The notes below the pieces were generated by a model that did not search any database, had not been told where the DNA came from, and saw only the letters and a program-made list of their open reading frames with translations. This document shows, piece after piece, positions 1 through 6,768 of a DNA stretch of 64,000 nucleotides. The first letter of the stretch is position 1. Each line of letters starts with the position of its first letter. The position numbers and the translations under genes were made by a program. Origin of the DNA: Dethiobacter alkaliphilus (GTDB lineage Bacteria; Bacillota; Dethiobacteria; DTU022; UBA8154); contig JAENYV010000001.1 of the NCBI GenBank assembly GCA_016841605.1, positions 293,540 to 357,539 on the forward strand, read 5' to 3'.

Positions 1-2
1 AG

Positions 3-80
3 TTTTATAAGAAGTTTTATCATTATGATCTGACGGAAGAGGAAGCCCGGGAACTGCTGGTTCATTCACTGAGCAAATAA
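3..80 (+). CDS. C-terminal end of an unidentified protein (5' part outside window)
   Basis: An open frame runs from the window edge to TAA at 78-80 and encodes about 25 residues, including DLTEEEARELLVHSLSK. The end is charged and probably helical. Nothing in it identifies a family. It is taken as coding because the frame is open and is followed directly by a typical intergenic region containing an inverted repeat. It could also be chance. Confidence 0.45.
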   Translation, partial: FYKKFYHYDLTEEEARELLVHSLSK

Positions 81-136
81 CTGACAATTTGTAAAGTAAT
101 GAAATAAGTTGCTGTTTGTGCTGTTTAAAGGAGAGG

Positions 137-180
137 ATTGTGCACGGATTGGGGAAGTAATTTCTCAATCCGTGCACAAT
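137..180. promoter_or_regulatory. Perfect 15-bp inverted repeat upstream of the methyltransferase gene
   Basis: ATTGTGCACGGATTG at 137-151 is matched exactly by its reverse complement at 166-180, with a 14-base loop. The copies of GTTTAAA at 122-128 and 181-187 flank it as a direct repeat. No T-run follows, so an intrinsic terminator is less likely than an operator or an mRNA-stabilising stem. It lies about 80 bases before the gene at 259. Confidence 0.6.
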
Positions 181-258
181 GTTTAAATCTGCTAAGTCAA
201 AACAAGATAAAAAAGAGGAAAATGAACGTATTTAACCAAGAAAGAGGGGTGTAATGAC

Positions 259-876
259 ATGAAAATTGATGCAAAGGACTTTGAAAAAGTAACGAAAAAA
301 ATTTTGGCCCCTGTTTATCCGGTTATTGCTGAAAATATTATTAAAGAGACCGGAGTCGTCAGTGGTATATGTATCGATTTAGGTGCGGGCCCGGGGAATC
401 TGGGATTGGAACTTGCAAAACTTGCCTCCGGTTTTAAGGTTATCTTATTGGACATGTCGGAGGAAATGCTTAAAATAGCAGAAAAGAACTGTAGCGACAT
501 GTTGCTTGCAGATCGTGTATCCTCCTGGAAAGGTAATGTGGAACAATTACCTTTCCAGGAGGATACAGTAGATCTCGTTGTAAGCCGGGGTTCGATTTTT
601 TTCTGGGAAGATCAAGTAAAAGCCTTAAACGAGGTTTATAGGATACTAAAACCCGGTGGGTATGCATATCTAGGCGGAGGGTTCGGAAATGAAGAGTTGC
701 TGTCTCAGATCAGGGCGAAGATGAGGGAACAAAATCCCCAATGGGATAATGAGAGGAAAAAGAGAACCGGTAAAGTGGGATTTCTCCATTTTAGCGAACT
801 TATGAAGAAAACGGTAATACCCCGTTATAAAATTAGTAGAAAGCAGGCTGGACTATGGATAATATTCAAAAAATAA
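259..876 (+). CDS. Class I SAM-dependent methyltransferase
   Basis: A 205-residue protein with the Rossmann methyltransferase pattern. Motif I is IDLGAGPGNLGLELAK (about residues 38-53), the acidic end of strand 2 is ILLDMSEEML (about 62-71), VEQLPFQEDTVDLVVSR (about 94-110) is the motif II region, and ILKPGGYAYLGGG is the post-motif strand. It should transfer a methyl group from SAM to a small molecule or protein, but the substrate cannot be read. ATG 259 follows AAAGAGGGG. Its 3' end overlaps the start of the radical SAM gene by 22 bases, so the two are translationally coupled and probably act in the same pathway. Confidence 0.88.
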   Translation: MKIDAKDFEKVTKKILAPVYPVIAENIIKETGVVSGICIDLGAGPGNLGLELAKLASGFKVILLDMSEEMLKIAEKNCSDMLLADRVSSWKGNVEQLPFQEDTVDLVVSRGSIFFWEDQVKALNEVYRILKPGGYAYLGGGFGNEELLSQIRAKMREQNPQWDNERKKRTGKVGFLHFSELMKKTVIPRYKISRKQAGLWIIFKK

Positions 877-2678
877 AAAAATGTTATATATGTGCCAGGG
901 AGTGCAGTATTCAAGAAGGAGGGAGCGGGCAATGCCGTAAATACACTGTACGAAAGGGTCAATTGGTTGAAATTGCACCTGATCAATACCTTGTGGTATG
1001 CTGTATTTCTATTGAGACAATGCCTATGCTGCATTTTTACCCCAAAGGGAAGTTTCTGCAAATAACAACCACCGGTTGCAATTTTGATTGCCCGGGTTGC
1101 ATATCCACCGTTTTGGTAAAAGAGGTGGGGCTTAGCAACATTGCTCTTCAGCATAAGACTGCTGATCAGATAATTAAACAGGCAAAAGAAGAAGAGTGTT
1201 TGGGAATATCTTTTCTGATGAATGATCCGCTTGCCTCATATTTTACTTTTTTAAATGTTGCTAAAAAGGCAAAAAGAGCCAACCTGCTGGTTGGATGCTC
1301 AACCAATGGTGACTTTACATATGAATCTTCACGACTGCTTGCCCCTTATCTGGATTTCATCAATATAGGAATAAAAGGGTTTTCTGATGCTGAATATAAA
1401 AATTGCGGAGGAAATAGTGTTGAGAACGTTCTGGAAAGGATAAGGACCTTTGATAATCACGGCATTCATTTAGAGGTATCATATACTTATAAAAGGGGCA
1501 ATGAGGACGCTATCGAGAATTTTGCCTCATGGCTAAGGGAGTCGGGGTATAATATACCTTTGCAAATTATGCGCTATATACCTCTTGAAGGTGCAGCTCC
1601 CGAGCTTGAACCCACAATAAATGAAGCCGAACATCTGTGCCGGGCATTAAAACAAAAGCTGAACCATGTCTACTTGTTTAATAGCCCGGGAACAGAGTTT
1701 TTAGATACATATTGCCCGGAGTGCGGCAACATATTGATCGAGAGAGATTTTTACGGACCGATGGGGGCAAAGACAAAAAAAATTAATGTTAATAATGATA
1801 GGAAATGTCCAAAATGTAATCATTTAATTCCCATACCGGGCTTGAAAAAAAGAGACGGATATATGGAAAAGGCTTTTGAAGGGGGGTATCCGTTCACAAG
1901 AGCATTAGAAATGATCCAGGCTATCTTAATTGCTTGCGGAGTGAATAAGCTTTCTCATGTTGTCAAAGTGTGGGAGAAAGTTTTAACGGAAAATTATCTG
2001 GATAATCTGCACAATGATTTACAGTCAATAGATCAATATATATTGACAATAAAAAAATATGCCGGATATGTGGGGGCTGAAGAGAAAGCAACGGAATTGA
2101 TTTCGTACATGCAGGGGAAAGTTGCTGAAATTAGGGGGAAGCTTCGAGAAGTTACTAAAAGGCCCCGTGTTTATTATGCCATGGGAAAGCCTCTTTTCTG
2201 CCTTAAGGGTGAACGGTTTGAAAATCAACTTGTAACTGCCGCGGGCGGCATAAGTGTTAATAAAGAAATTATGGGTGATGGGCGGCCTGGAATGACGATA
2301 ACCGTCGAGGAGATGAATAAACTGAATCCTGAAGCGATCTTCATCTCATCGTTTTTATCCAATACCCCTGATGACTTCTATCGTGAATGCATAACGAAAG
2401 GAATAAAAGTTGATGCCGTAAGCTCAAAAAGGATATTTACTCATGCCTATCCAAATTGGGATTTTGGAAGTCCTAGGTGGATACTCGGTCTTATGAACAT
2501 GGCAAACATTCTTCATCCTGAGTTGTTTAAATTCGATCTATTTGAAGAAGCAAAATATTTTTACTTGAATTTTTACAATACAAAATTCGAGCCCGAGCTA
2601 ATCAATTTATCTTTCGCAAAGCCCGCGAACAACTGGAAATGGAACGTGGATAATTTAAACCAAGAAGTATCTAATTAA
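855..2678 (+). CDS. Radical SAM protein fused to a C-terminal periplasmic-binding-protein-like domain
   Basis: A 607-residue protein. The N-terminus has a cysteine cluster (CYICARECSIQEGGSGQC, residues about 10-27). The radical SAM cluster motif follows as TTGCNFDCPGC (CxxxCxxC, about residues 74-84), resembling pyruvate-formate-lyase-activase-type proteins. A zinc-ribbon-like pair (CPECG near 290, CPKC near 322) sits in the middle. The last 160 residues, from about PRVYYAMGKPLFC, look like a BtuF/FepB-type class III substrate-binding domain: NPEAIFISSFLSNTPDDFY, then VDAVSSKRIFTHAYPNWDFG. There is no signal peptide, so the binding domain would be cytoplasmic. Such domains in periplasm bind metal chelates, corrinoids or haem. 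The gene overlaps the methyltransferase upstream. Function inferred only as a radical modification of a bound cofactor. Confidence 0.85.
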   Translation: MDNIQKIKKCYICARECSIQEGGSGQCRKYTVRKGQLVEIAPDQYLVVCCISIETMPMLHFYPKGKFLQITTTGCNFDCPGCISTVLVKEVGLSNIALQHKTADQIIKQAKEEECLGISFLMNDPLASYFTFLNVAKKAKRANLLVGCSTNGDFTYESSRLLAPYLDFINIGIKGFSDAEYKNCGGNSVENVLERIRTFDNHGIHLEVSYTYKRGNEDAIENFASWLRESGYNIPLQIMRYIPLEGAAPELEPTINEAEHLCRALKQKLNHVYLFNSPGTEFLDTYCPECGNILIERDFYGPMGAKTKKINVNNDRKCPKCNHLIPIPGLKKRDGYMEKAFEGGYPFTRALEMIQAILIACGVNKLSHVVKVWEKVLTENYLDNLHNDLQSIDQYILTIKKYAGYVGAEEKATELISYMQGKVAEIRGKLREVTKRPRVYYAMGKPLFCLKGERFENQLVTAAGGISVNKEIMGDGRPGMTITVEEMNKLNPEAIFISSFLSNTPDDFYRECITKGIKVDAVSSKRIFTHAYPNWDFGSPRWILGLMNMANILHPELFKFDLFEEAKYFYLNFYNTKFEPELINLSFAKPANNWKWNVDNLNQEVSN

Positions 2679-2704
2679 TATCTCTTTTGAGGCTGGTGTA
2701 AAAT

Positions 2705-3448
2705 ATGTTGGCAGTAGCACTAAATTATATTGGAATGAGGAAAGAGAAAAATATAAGCTTATCGCTTCTGAAGGCCTTTGAGGATTTTAAAGTGGTTAAG
2801 CTTCTTCCCGACAGCGATTCGGGGGAAGGGCAGTTGCAATTATGTCAACCCCAGGGATATCAGGACCTTCTGGAAGATATAGAACAGTCCTGGAACCCGT
2901 CGGAGGCCTGGTTGGAACTCCGGGGAACGAAGGATAAATTGCTTAGAATGGTACGGCAAATGTTCTTTTTCGATGAGGAAAAAAAATATAATAAAGTTAT
3001 TTTAGAAGGGGACGATGGAATTAGCGATTTCCCCTGGGCTATCCAAATCGTCTTGGTTCAACTGCCTGTTGCAGAATGGATGGATAATCCTGAATGGCTG
3101 CGTCGGGCGGATCTGCTTATTCTCAGCCCTGAAGGGAAAGAAAACGAAGATTTTACCGCCGGGATAAAAAAGATACGCTCTGATCTTCCTCTGATAACAG
3201 AAAAGGTGCAAGAAGGTAAAGGTATATCGAAGGATCTGGAGGCGTCTCTCAAGGCTTTGTTTGTTAGTTATGTGGAAAAACGAGAAAGGATCAAAACAAT
3301 GTTGAAAGAGCAATATCCCGGAAAAACTTTAAGCTGTACTCAAGCACGGGAAATGGTAGAACAATTAGGAGTCAATTCGTTTTTGCTCGGGAGCGTCTGC
3401 GACGAAGTAGGTTATCGGATAACGAATTGTTGGCTGGGTTGTTTCTAA
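2705..3448 (+). CDS. Unidentified cytosolic protein ending in CWLGCF
   Basis: A 247-residue protein 26 bases after the radical SAM gene, so probably in the same operon. There is no signal peptide or membrane segment. The middle, with ADLLILSPEGKENEDFTAG (about 137-155), reads like a P-loop-GTPase-type strand region but no Walker motif is visible. The C-terminus (about 212-247) is a helical segment with TQAREMVEQLGVNSFLLGSV followed by CDEVGYRITNCWLGCF. From memory this tail resembles a short module ending in NCxLGCF found on molybdopterin-related proteins of clostridia. That link is weak and unverified. ATG 2705 is preceded by GAGGCTGG. Confidence 0.75.
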   Translation: MLAVALNYIGMRKEKNISLSLLKAFEDFKVVKLLPDSDSGEGQLQLCQPQGYQDLLEDIEQSWNPSEAWLELRGTKDKLLRMVRQMFFFDEEKKYNKVILEGDDGISDFPWAIQIVLVQLPVAEWMDNPEWLRRADLLILSPEGKENEDFTAGIKKIRSDLPLITEKVQEGKGISKDLEASLKALFVSYVEKRERIKTMLKEQYPGKTLSCTQAREMVEQLGVNSFLLGSVCDEVGYRITNCWLGCF

Positions 3449-3491
3449 TTTGCCATGTGAAAGCTTTTCTGTAAAAACAAGTTAAAAATAC

Positions 3492-3520
3492 TTGACAGCT
3501 GTGCTAATACATGATATATA
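3492..3520 (+). promoter_or_regulatory. Strong sigma-A-type promoter with no gene directly behind it
   Basis: TTGACA at 3492-3497 and TATATA at 3515-3520 are separated by exactly 17 bases. The next convincing gene starts 1.2 kb downstream at 4715, and the intervening DNA contains terminator-like hairpins, so the promoter may drive a non-coding transcript or be a relic of a lost gene. Confidence 0.55.
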
Positions 3521-3653
3521 TAATTATGCTAAATAAAACATAATGAAAAATGAAAATTGACTATATCTTAAAACAACGTTTAGTAGTTTAGTTAAACTGC
3601 CGATCCCTAAATTGCATTTTTTATCTTAAAAGGTGCAAAAAATTTTACCTGTA

Positions 3654-3695
3654 AATGCAGGAAAATATAACATAATGACATAATTTATTGCATTA
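3654..3695. repeat. Recurrent intergenic element, copy 1
   Basis: Contains GCAGGAAAATATAACATAAT followed by TTATTGCATTA. The same string recurs at 5569-5610, and related forms occur at 4588, 5721, 42024 and 53923. All lie between genes. Confidence 0.55.
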
Positions 3696-3810
3696 CAGAC
3701 GGTATTTTGGAGATGATTAAAGTGAAAAAACATATTTCTGCATGGGATATGGGCATAGGAAAATCCAGTCTTGTATAATAATAGATTGTACTCTGTTTTA
3801 AAGCTTCCAA

Positions 3811-3982
3811 ATTTGTGCAGGAGGCGGAGGGAGTAGACTCCTCTGCTCCACCGCCTCTTGCCTTTTGTTCTCCACACAATAAGAGTTATTAAGAATACTG
3901 ACACAAGCCAATATCCTGTCTCAACCTCCTTTTGGGCCGCAGTGAAAAGGCTGCGGCTCAAAAGTTTTTGGGCTGATTATCA
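3811..3982. repeat. Duplicated hairpin block, copy A
   Basis: Starts ATTTGTGCAGGAGGCGGAGG and contains two stems: GAGGCGG (3821-3827) with CCGCCTC (3851-3857), and GGGCCGCAG (3934-3942) with CTGCGGCTC (3951-3959), the latter followed by AAAAGTTTTT. The block ends with GCTGATTATCATTG. Copy B at 4177-4480 keeps the same order with insertions. Confidence 0.6.
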
Positions 3983-4068
3983 TTGCTGCTATTTTGACGA
4001 TGCGGACCATTATGAACCTGCCTTTTAGAAAAAACCTTGATGTCCGACACCCCTTTGATTAAATTGAA

Positions 4069-4168
4069 AATGGGATGGAATACATGGAAGGCCCTTTAAT
4101 TCTTGATCTTTTTGTTGGCAGGAGAACATTTGCGGGCCTGTCGGCAGCTCACTAAAAGGGCCTGCTAA
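4069..4168 (+). pseudogene. Broken internal fragment of the downstream RIO-like kinase gene
   Basis: About 100 bases match positions 4964-5062 of the intact kinase gene. The encoded MEYMEGPLILDLF parallels MEYLEGPLFIDFF in the intact gene. After that a one-base deletion in the T-run shifts the frame, and a stop codon follows. Bases such as TTGGCAGGAGAACA and CTGTCGGCAG are kept in order, which shows a nucleotide-level relic. It lies between the two hairpin blocks. Confidence 0.75.
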
Positions 4169-4176
4169 AGCTACCG

Positions 4177-4480
4177 GATTTGTGCAGGGGGCGGAGGTGT
4201 TAGACCCCTCTCCTCCACCGCCCCTTGCTTTTTTTATCTACAGCTCAGAGTTAATTAAGATGAAGTTCTCCCGGAAAGAACGGTAAAATTTTTCTCTTGG
4301 GTTATATTAATGATTTCCAATCCTTCCGGATAAACGGCTGAAATATTTGATAGGCAAGTTCCTTTATCTTCCTCGATCTGGGCGATGCCCAGGATAAAAC
4401 TGCGCAGTATTTTGTTCAACCTCCTAGGGGGGCCGCAGCGAAAAGGCTGTGGCCCTAAAATTTATGAGCTGATTATCATT
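4177..4480. repeat. Duplicated hairpin block, copy B
   Basis: Related to 3811-3982. Stem one is GGGGCGGAGG (4187-4196) against CCACCGCCCC (4215-4224), followed by TTGCTTTTTTT, so it would work as an intrinsic terminator on the + strand. Stem two is GGCCGCAG (4431-4438) with CTGTGGCC (4447-4454). It ends in the same GCTGATTATCATTG. About 130 extra bases separate the stems compared with copy A. Confidence 0.6.
4187..4236 (+). terminator. Intrinsic terminator-like hairpin with T-run
   Basis: A GC-rich stem with arms at 4187-4196 and 4215-4224 is followed by seven consecutive T. It could end a transcript starting at the promoter at 3492. Confidence 0.55.
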
Positions 4481-4587
4481 GTGGCTAAGCTCCGGTGACG
4501 CTCGAACCGTCCCCACGGCACCGCCAATTACTACTTTTCGCTGTAGTGTTATATTTGAAGAGCTTGCAAAGGAATTATTTTATTGAT

Positions 4588-4626
4588 AAGCAGGTAAAAT
4601 TTGCATTATGCTTGAATATATAACTA
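4588..4626. repeat. Recurrent intergenic element, copy 2
   Basis: AAGCAGGTAAAATTTGCATT followed by CTTGAATATATAAC. Shares the GCAGG-N-AAAAT head and GAATATATAAC tail with copies at 42024 and 53923. It lies 89 bases before the kinase start and could be part of its control region. Confidence 0.5.
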
Positions 4627-4714
4627 TAGAAAAAACGTAGGAAGTACAAATAATAGCTTTTGTTCGTTTGCCCATCGTTTTTTCTATTATTCCTTTCTTA
4701 AAGGAGTGGTTTTC

Positions 4715-5467
4715 ATGTTGGAGAATACACAAATTTTTTTAAAAAATTTATCCTGTTTTTCTGTGGAAAAGAAAATTGAGACTCGAAAGAATGACGTTTT
4801 CCTGCTGAAAACGAGTAAAACAGGCGAAAAAGAAAAATTTATAGTGTACAAGAAATATTCCCAGCTTGATAAAATGCCTCGTGAAATTGAAATGCTTTAT
4901 TTACTAAAGGGGAAAGGGGTCGCTGTTCCACAAATTTATGATACAGGGAAGAACTTCATTTTAATGGAATACCTGGAAGGTCCTTTATTTATAGATTTTT
5001 TTTGCTGGCAGGAGAACACTTGCGGACCTGTCGGCAGTTCCTTAAAAGGACCCGCTTATCAGGCCATATACAGCCTTTGCAGCTGGTTTTCAGCATTTTA
5101 TGCTGTGTCGCGGGAAGTTGCCGGCAGGCAACTAATTATGGGTGATGTTAATTTCAGAAATTTTATTATCAGGGAGAAAATTTACGGGATCAATTTGGAA
5201 GAATGCCGGGACGGAAAAATTGAGGAGGATATAGGCAGTCTTTGTGCTTTTGCCCTTACCTACTTACCATCCTATACATCGTGGAAAATTAGCATGGCCG
5301 GTGAAATGTTCCGTATTTTAAGCAGTGAGCTTGATCTCGATAAAGAATTACTCAAACAGGAAATACAAAAAGAACTTCTTGCTATCTCCGTAAGAAGAAA
5401 AACGATTCATGAAATGATGAAGTTTCAGGTGTTTGACTTGTTGGAAAAAAGTATATATTTTGCTTAA
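4715..5467 (+). CDS. RIO/lipopolysaccharide-kinase-like small protein kinase
   Basis: A 250-residue protein. A probable kinase lysine lies in KFIVYKKYSQLDKMPREIEM (about residues 39-60). MEYLEGPLF (about 84-92) is the hinge strand. GDVNFRNFII (about 145-154) is the catalytic-loop pattern GDxNxxN, and INLEECRDGKIEEDIGSLCA replaces the usual DFG segment, as in compact RIO/Kdo-kinase-like families. It may phosphorylate a protein or a small molecule, and no partner is visible. ATG 4715 is chosen because AAGGAG at 4701-4706 lies eight bases upstream. The GTG at 4706 overlaps that site. Low-GC flanks and a decayed copy of part of it (4069-4168) suggest local duplication. Confidence 0.8.
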   Translation: MLENTQIFLKNLSCFSVEKKIETRKNDVFLLKTSKTGEKEKFIVYKKYSQLDKMPREIEMLYLLKGKGVAVPQIYDTGKNFILMEYLEGPLFIDFFCWQENTCGPVGSSLKGPAYQAIYSLCSWFSAFYAVSREVAGRQLIMGDVNFRNFIIREKIYGINLEECRDGKIEEDIGSLCAFALTYLPSYTSWKISMAGEMFRILSSELDLDKELLKQEIQKELLAISVRRKTIHEMMKFQVFDLLEKSIYFA

Positions 5468-5568
5468 TATGCATTATTTATTTTACCTTCCACTATTATC
5501 CCCGCCTCGTTAAAATTGGGATGAGGTAATATTTTGCTATCTTTAGGGAAGGAAAAATTTTCTGATCC

Positions 5569-5610
5569 ATGCAGGAAAATATAACATAATGAAAGAAATT
5601 ATTGCATTAA
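5569..5610. repeat. Recurrent intergenic element, copy 3
   Basis: GCAGGAAAATATAACATAAT followed by ATTATTGCATTA, almost identical to the copy at 3654. A later TACGGTATT is also shared with ACGGTATT after the first copy. The two copies bracket the kinase unit. Confidence 0.6.
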
Positions 5611-5720
5611 CATTTAATTGCCAATACGGTATTAAGTATTTCCACAGCTTCAAGTTAGAGAGTATTGCTTTCGGGTTGCATTAAACCGGCTTTCCCAGAA
5701 AGAAATTTTTTTACCGTTAT

Positions 5721-5756
5721 GGCAAGTAAATTTGACAATATTCTTGGATATATAAC
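5721..5756. repeat. Recurrent intergenic element, copy 4 (diverged)
   Basis: GGCAAGTAAATTTGACAATA followed by TTCTTGGATATATAAC. It lines up with the copy at 4588 base for base over most of its length. Confidence 0.45.
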
Positions 5757-5841
5757 AGCGAACCATTGTGCCGGTATGGATTCAACAATATTGATAACCC
5801 GAAAACGAGTTTGACTTTCCCATTGGACAAGGAGGTGAAAG

Positions 5842-5931
5842 GTGTTTGGTATTATGCGTCAGCCGGGCTTGACCAATCTGTATAACACTGAGGATGCAAA
5901 ATTTGTTTCAAGGGAGGTGAGAAGTAAATAA
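5842..5931 (+). CDS. Possible 29-residue small protein or leader peptide
   Basis: A GTG start at 5842 is preceded by AAGGAGGTGAAAG, an almost ideal ribosome binding site five bases away. The frame encodes a polar 29-residue peptide (begins MFGIMRQPGLTN, ends SREVRSK) and stops at TAA 5929-5931. No family is recognised. It may be a leader peptide ahead of the surface-protein island, or the site may be a leftover. Codon statistics are too short to decide. Confidence 0.3.
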   Translation: MFGIMRQPGLTNLYNTEDAKFVSREVRSK

Positions 5932-6084
5932 TTTTTTGCATTGGAACTGGAAGGCGAGATTTTTATGTATTGATTATGAAAGAAAAAGAAAGAAATGGGT
6001 TTGTGGAGTAATTTTCACCCTTTGACCTTACCCGGCATTAGCCGTCAGGCAAATCTAAATTAAGATAGGAGTGAGTGAGCAACA

Positions 6085-6654
6085 ATGAAGCTCAGGATAG
6101 TAGTATGTCTCCAGATAGCCTTGCTGGTTTTGATGATTTGTTTTGCTGCTGTTGCTCTGGCAAACAGTTCATCTGAAATTAATTTATCGTTAAGTAAGAG
6201 TTCGGCATTAAATGGAGAAAGTGTTACAGCCTCAGGTACATCGACTGCAAACGCATGGGTTCCCCTTAAAATAGTCGACGATAAAGGAAGTATAGTAGTA
6301 TTTGATGCCAGGAAGGCAGAAGCAAACGGTAATTACAGTATTGATTTCATTGTTCCGGACAGCGATTCCGAAACATTAACAGTAGTTGTCGGGGAGGGCG
6401 ACAACGTAGCTGTGGAGGCCCTGACCGTTGAGGAACAGTCGTCCGATCTCCCGGGTGATGTCAACGGTAGCGAATCGGTGGATATTGATGATGCGCTGCT
6501 TATCGCTCAATATGATGCCCAGTTAATAACATTAACGGAACAACAATTAGCGGTAGCAGATGTCAACGGTAGCGGATCGGTGAATATCGATGATGCGCTG
6601 CTTATCGCTCAGTATGATGCCCAACTAATCAGTGATTTCCCGGTGAATCAGTAG
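6085..6654 (+). CDS. Secreted small dockerin protein
   Basis: A 189-residue protein. Residues 1-27 are a signal peptide ending in VALANS. Residues about 30-115 form a small beta domain of Ig or filamin type. Residues about 122-185 form a type I dockerin with two F-hand repeats: GDVNGSESVDIDDALLIAQY and a second ADVNGSGSVNIDDALLIAQY, each with the Asp/Asn/Ser calcium ligands in place. The dockerin should dock to a cohesin, possibly the double-cohesin protein encoded next. Start ATG 6085 follows AGGAGTGAGTG. As the smallest dockerin protein here it could be an adaptor carrying only an Ig-like domain. Confidence 0.88.
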   Translation: MKLRIVVCLQIALLVLMICFAAVALANSSSEINLSLSKSSALNGESVTASGTSTANAWVPLKIVDDKGSIVVFDARKAEANGNYSIDFIVPDSDSETLTVVVGEGDNVAVEALTVEEQSSDLPGDVNGSESVDIDDALLIAQYDAQLITLTEQQLAVADVNGSGSVNIDDALLIAQYDAQLISDFPVNQ

Positions 6655-6768
6655 TGGGAAATATTCCTACCTAAGATATGTAAAAGGCAAGGTATGGGAT
6701 TGCGCAAATTTTCTTGTAGCAATGTAAAAGCACATAACCTCAAAGTTAGTAAAAAGGAGTTAAGCCGT

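Larger units (their letters stand above)
3449..4714. other. 1.27-kb repeat-rich, decayed intergenic region
   Basis: No convincing gene is present. The stretch holds a promoter (3492-3520), a copy of a recurrent intergenic element (3654-3695), two diverged copies of a hairpin block (3811-3982 and 4177-4480), a broken fragment of the downstream kinase gene (4069-4168), a motif shared with the modA leader (about 4506-4551) and a second recurrent element (4588-4626). The pattern suggests serial duplication and decay of a kinase-gene unit. Confidence 0.6.
5468..6084. other. Intergenic region with repeat copies, a possible leader RNA and a possible small ORF
   Basis: This 617-base stretch holds two recurrent elements (5569-5610, 5721-5756), a segment at about 5790-5840 that resembles the 3' half of the riboswitch at 34739, and a 29-codon frame at 5842-5931 with a good ribosome binding site. 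No other convincing signal was seen before the dockerin gene at 6085. Confidence 0.5.

Noticed and set aside
3626-3961. Minus-strand 111-codon frame with a hydrophobic stretch
   Set aside because: It reads through the GC-rich hairpin and the recurrent element, both non-coding repeats, and has no copy conserved as protein in block B.
4255-4419. Minus-strand 54-codon frame starting TTG just after AGGAGG, with IEEDKGTCLSNISAVYP
   Set aside because: It faintly recalls the IEEDIGSLCAF part of the kinase, but the start touches the ribosome site and the frame lies in a decayed repeat block. Not strong enough for a gene.
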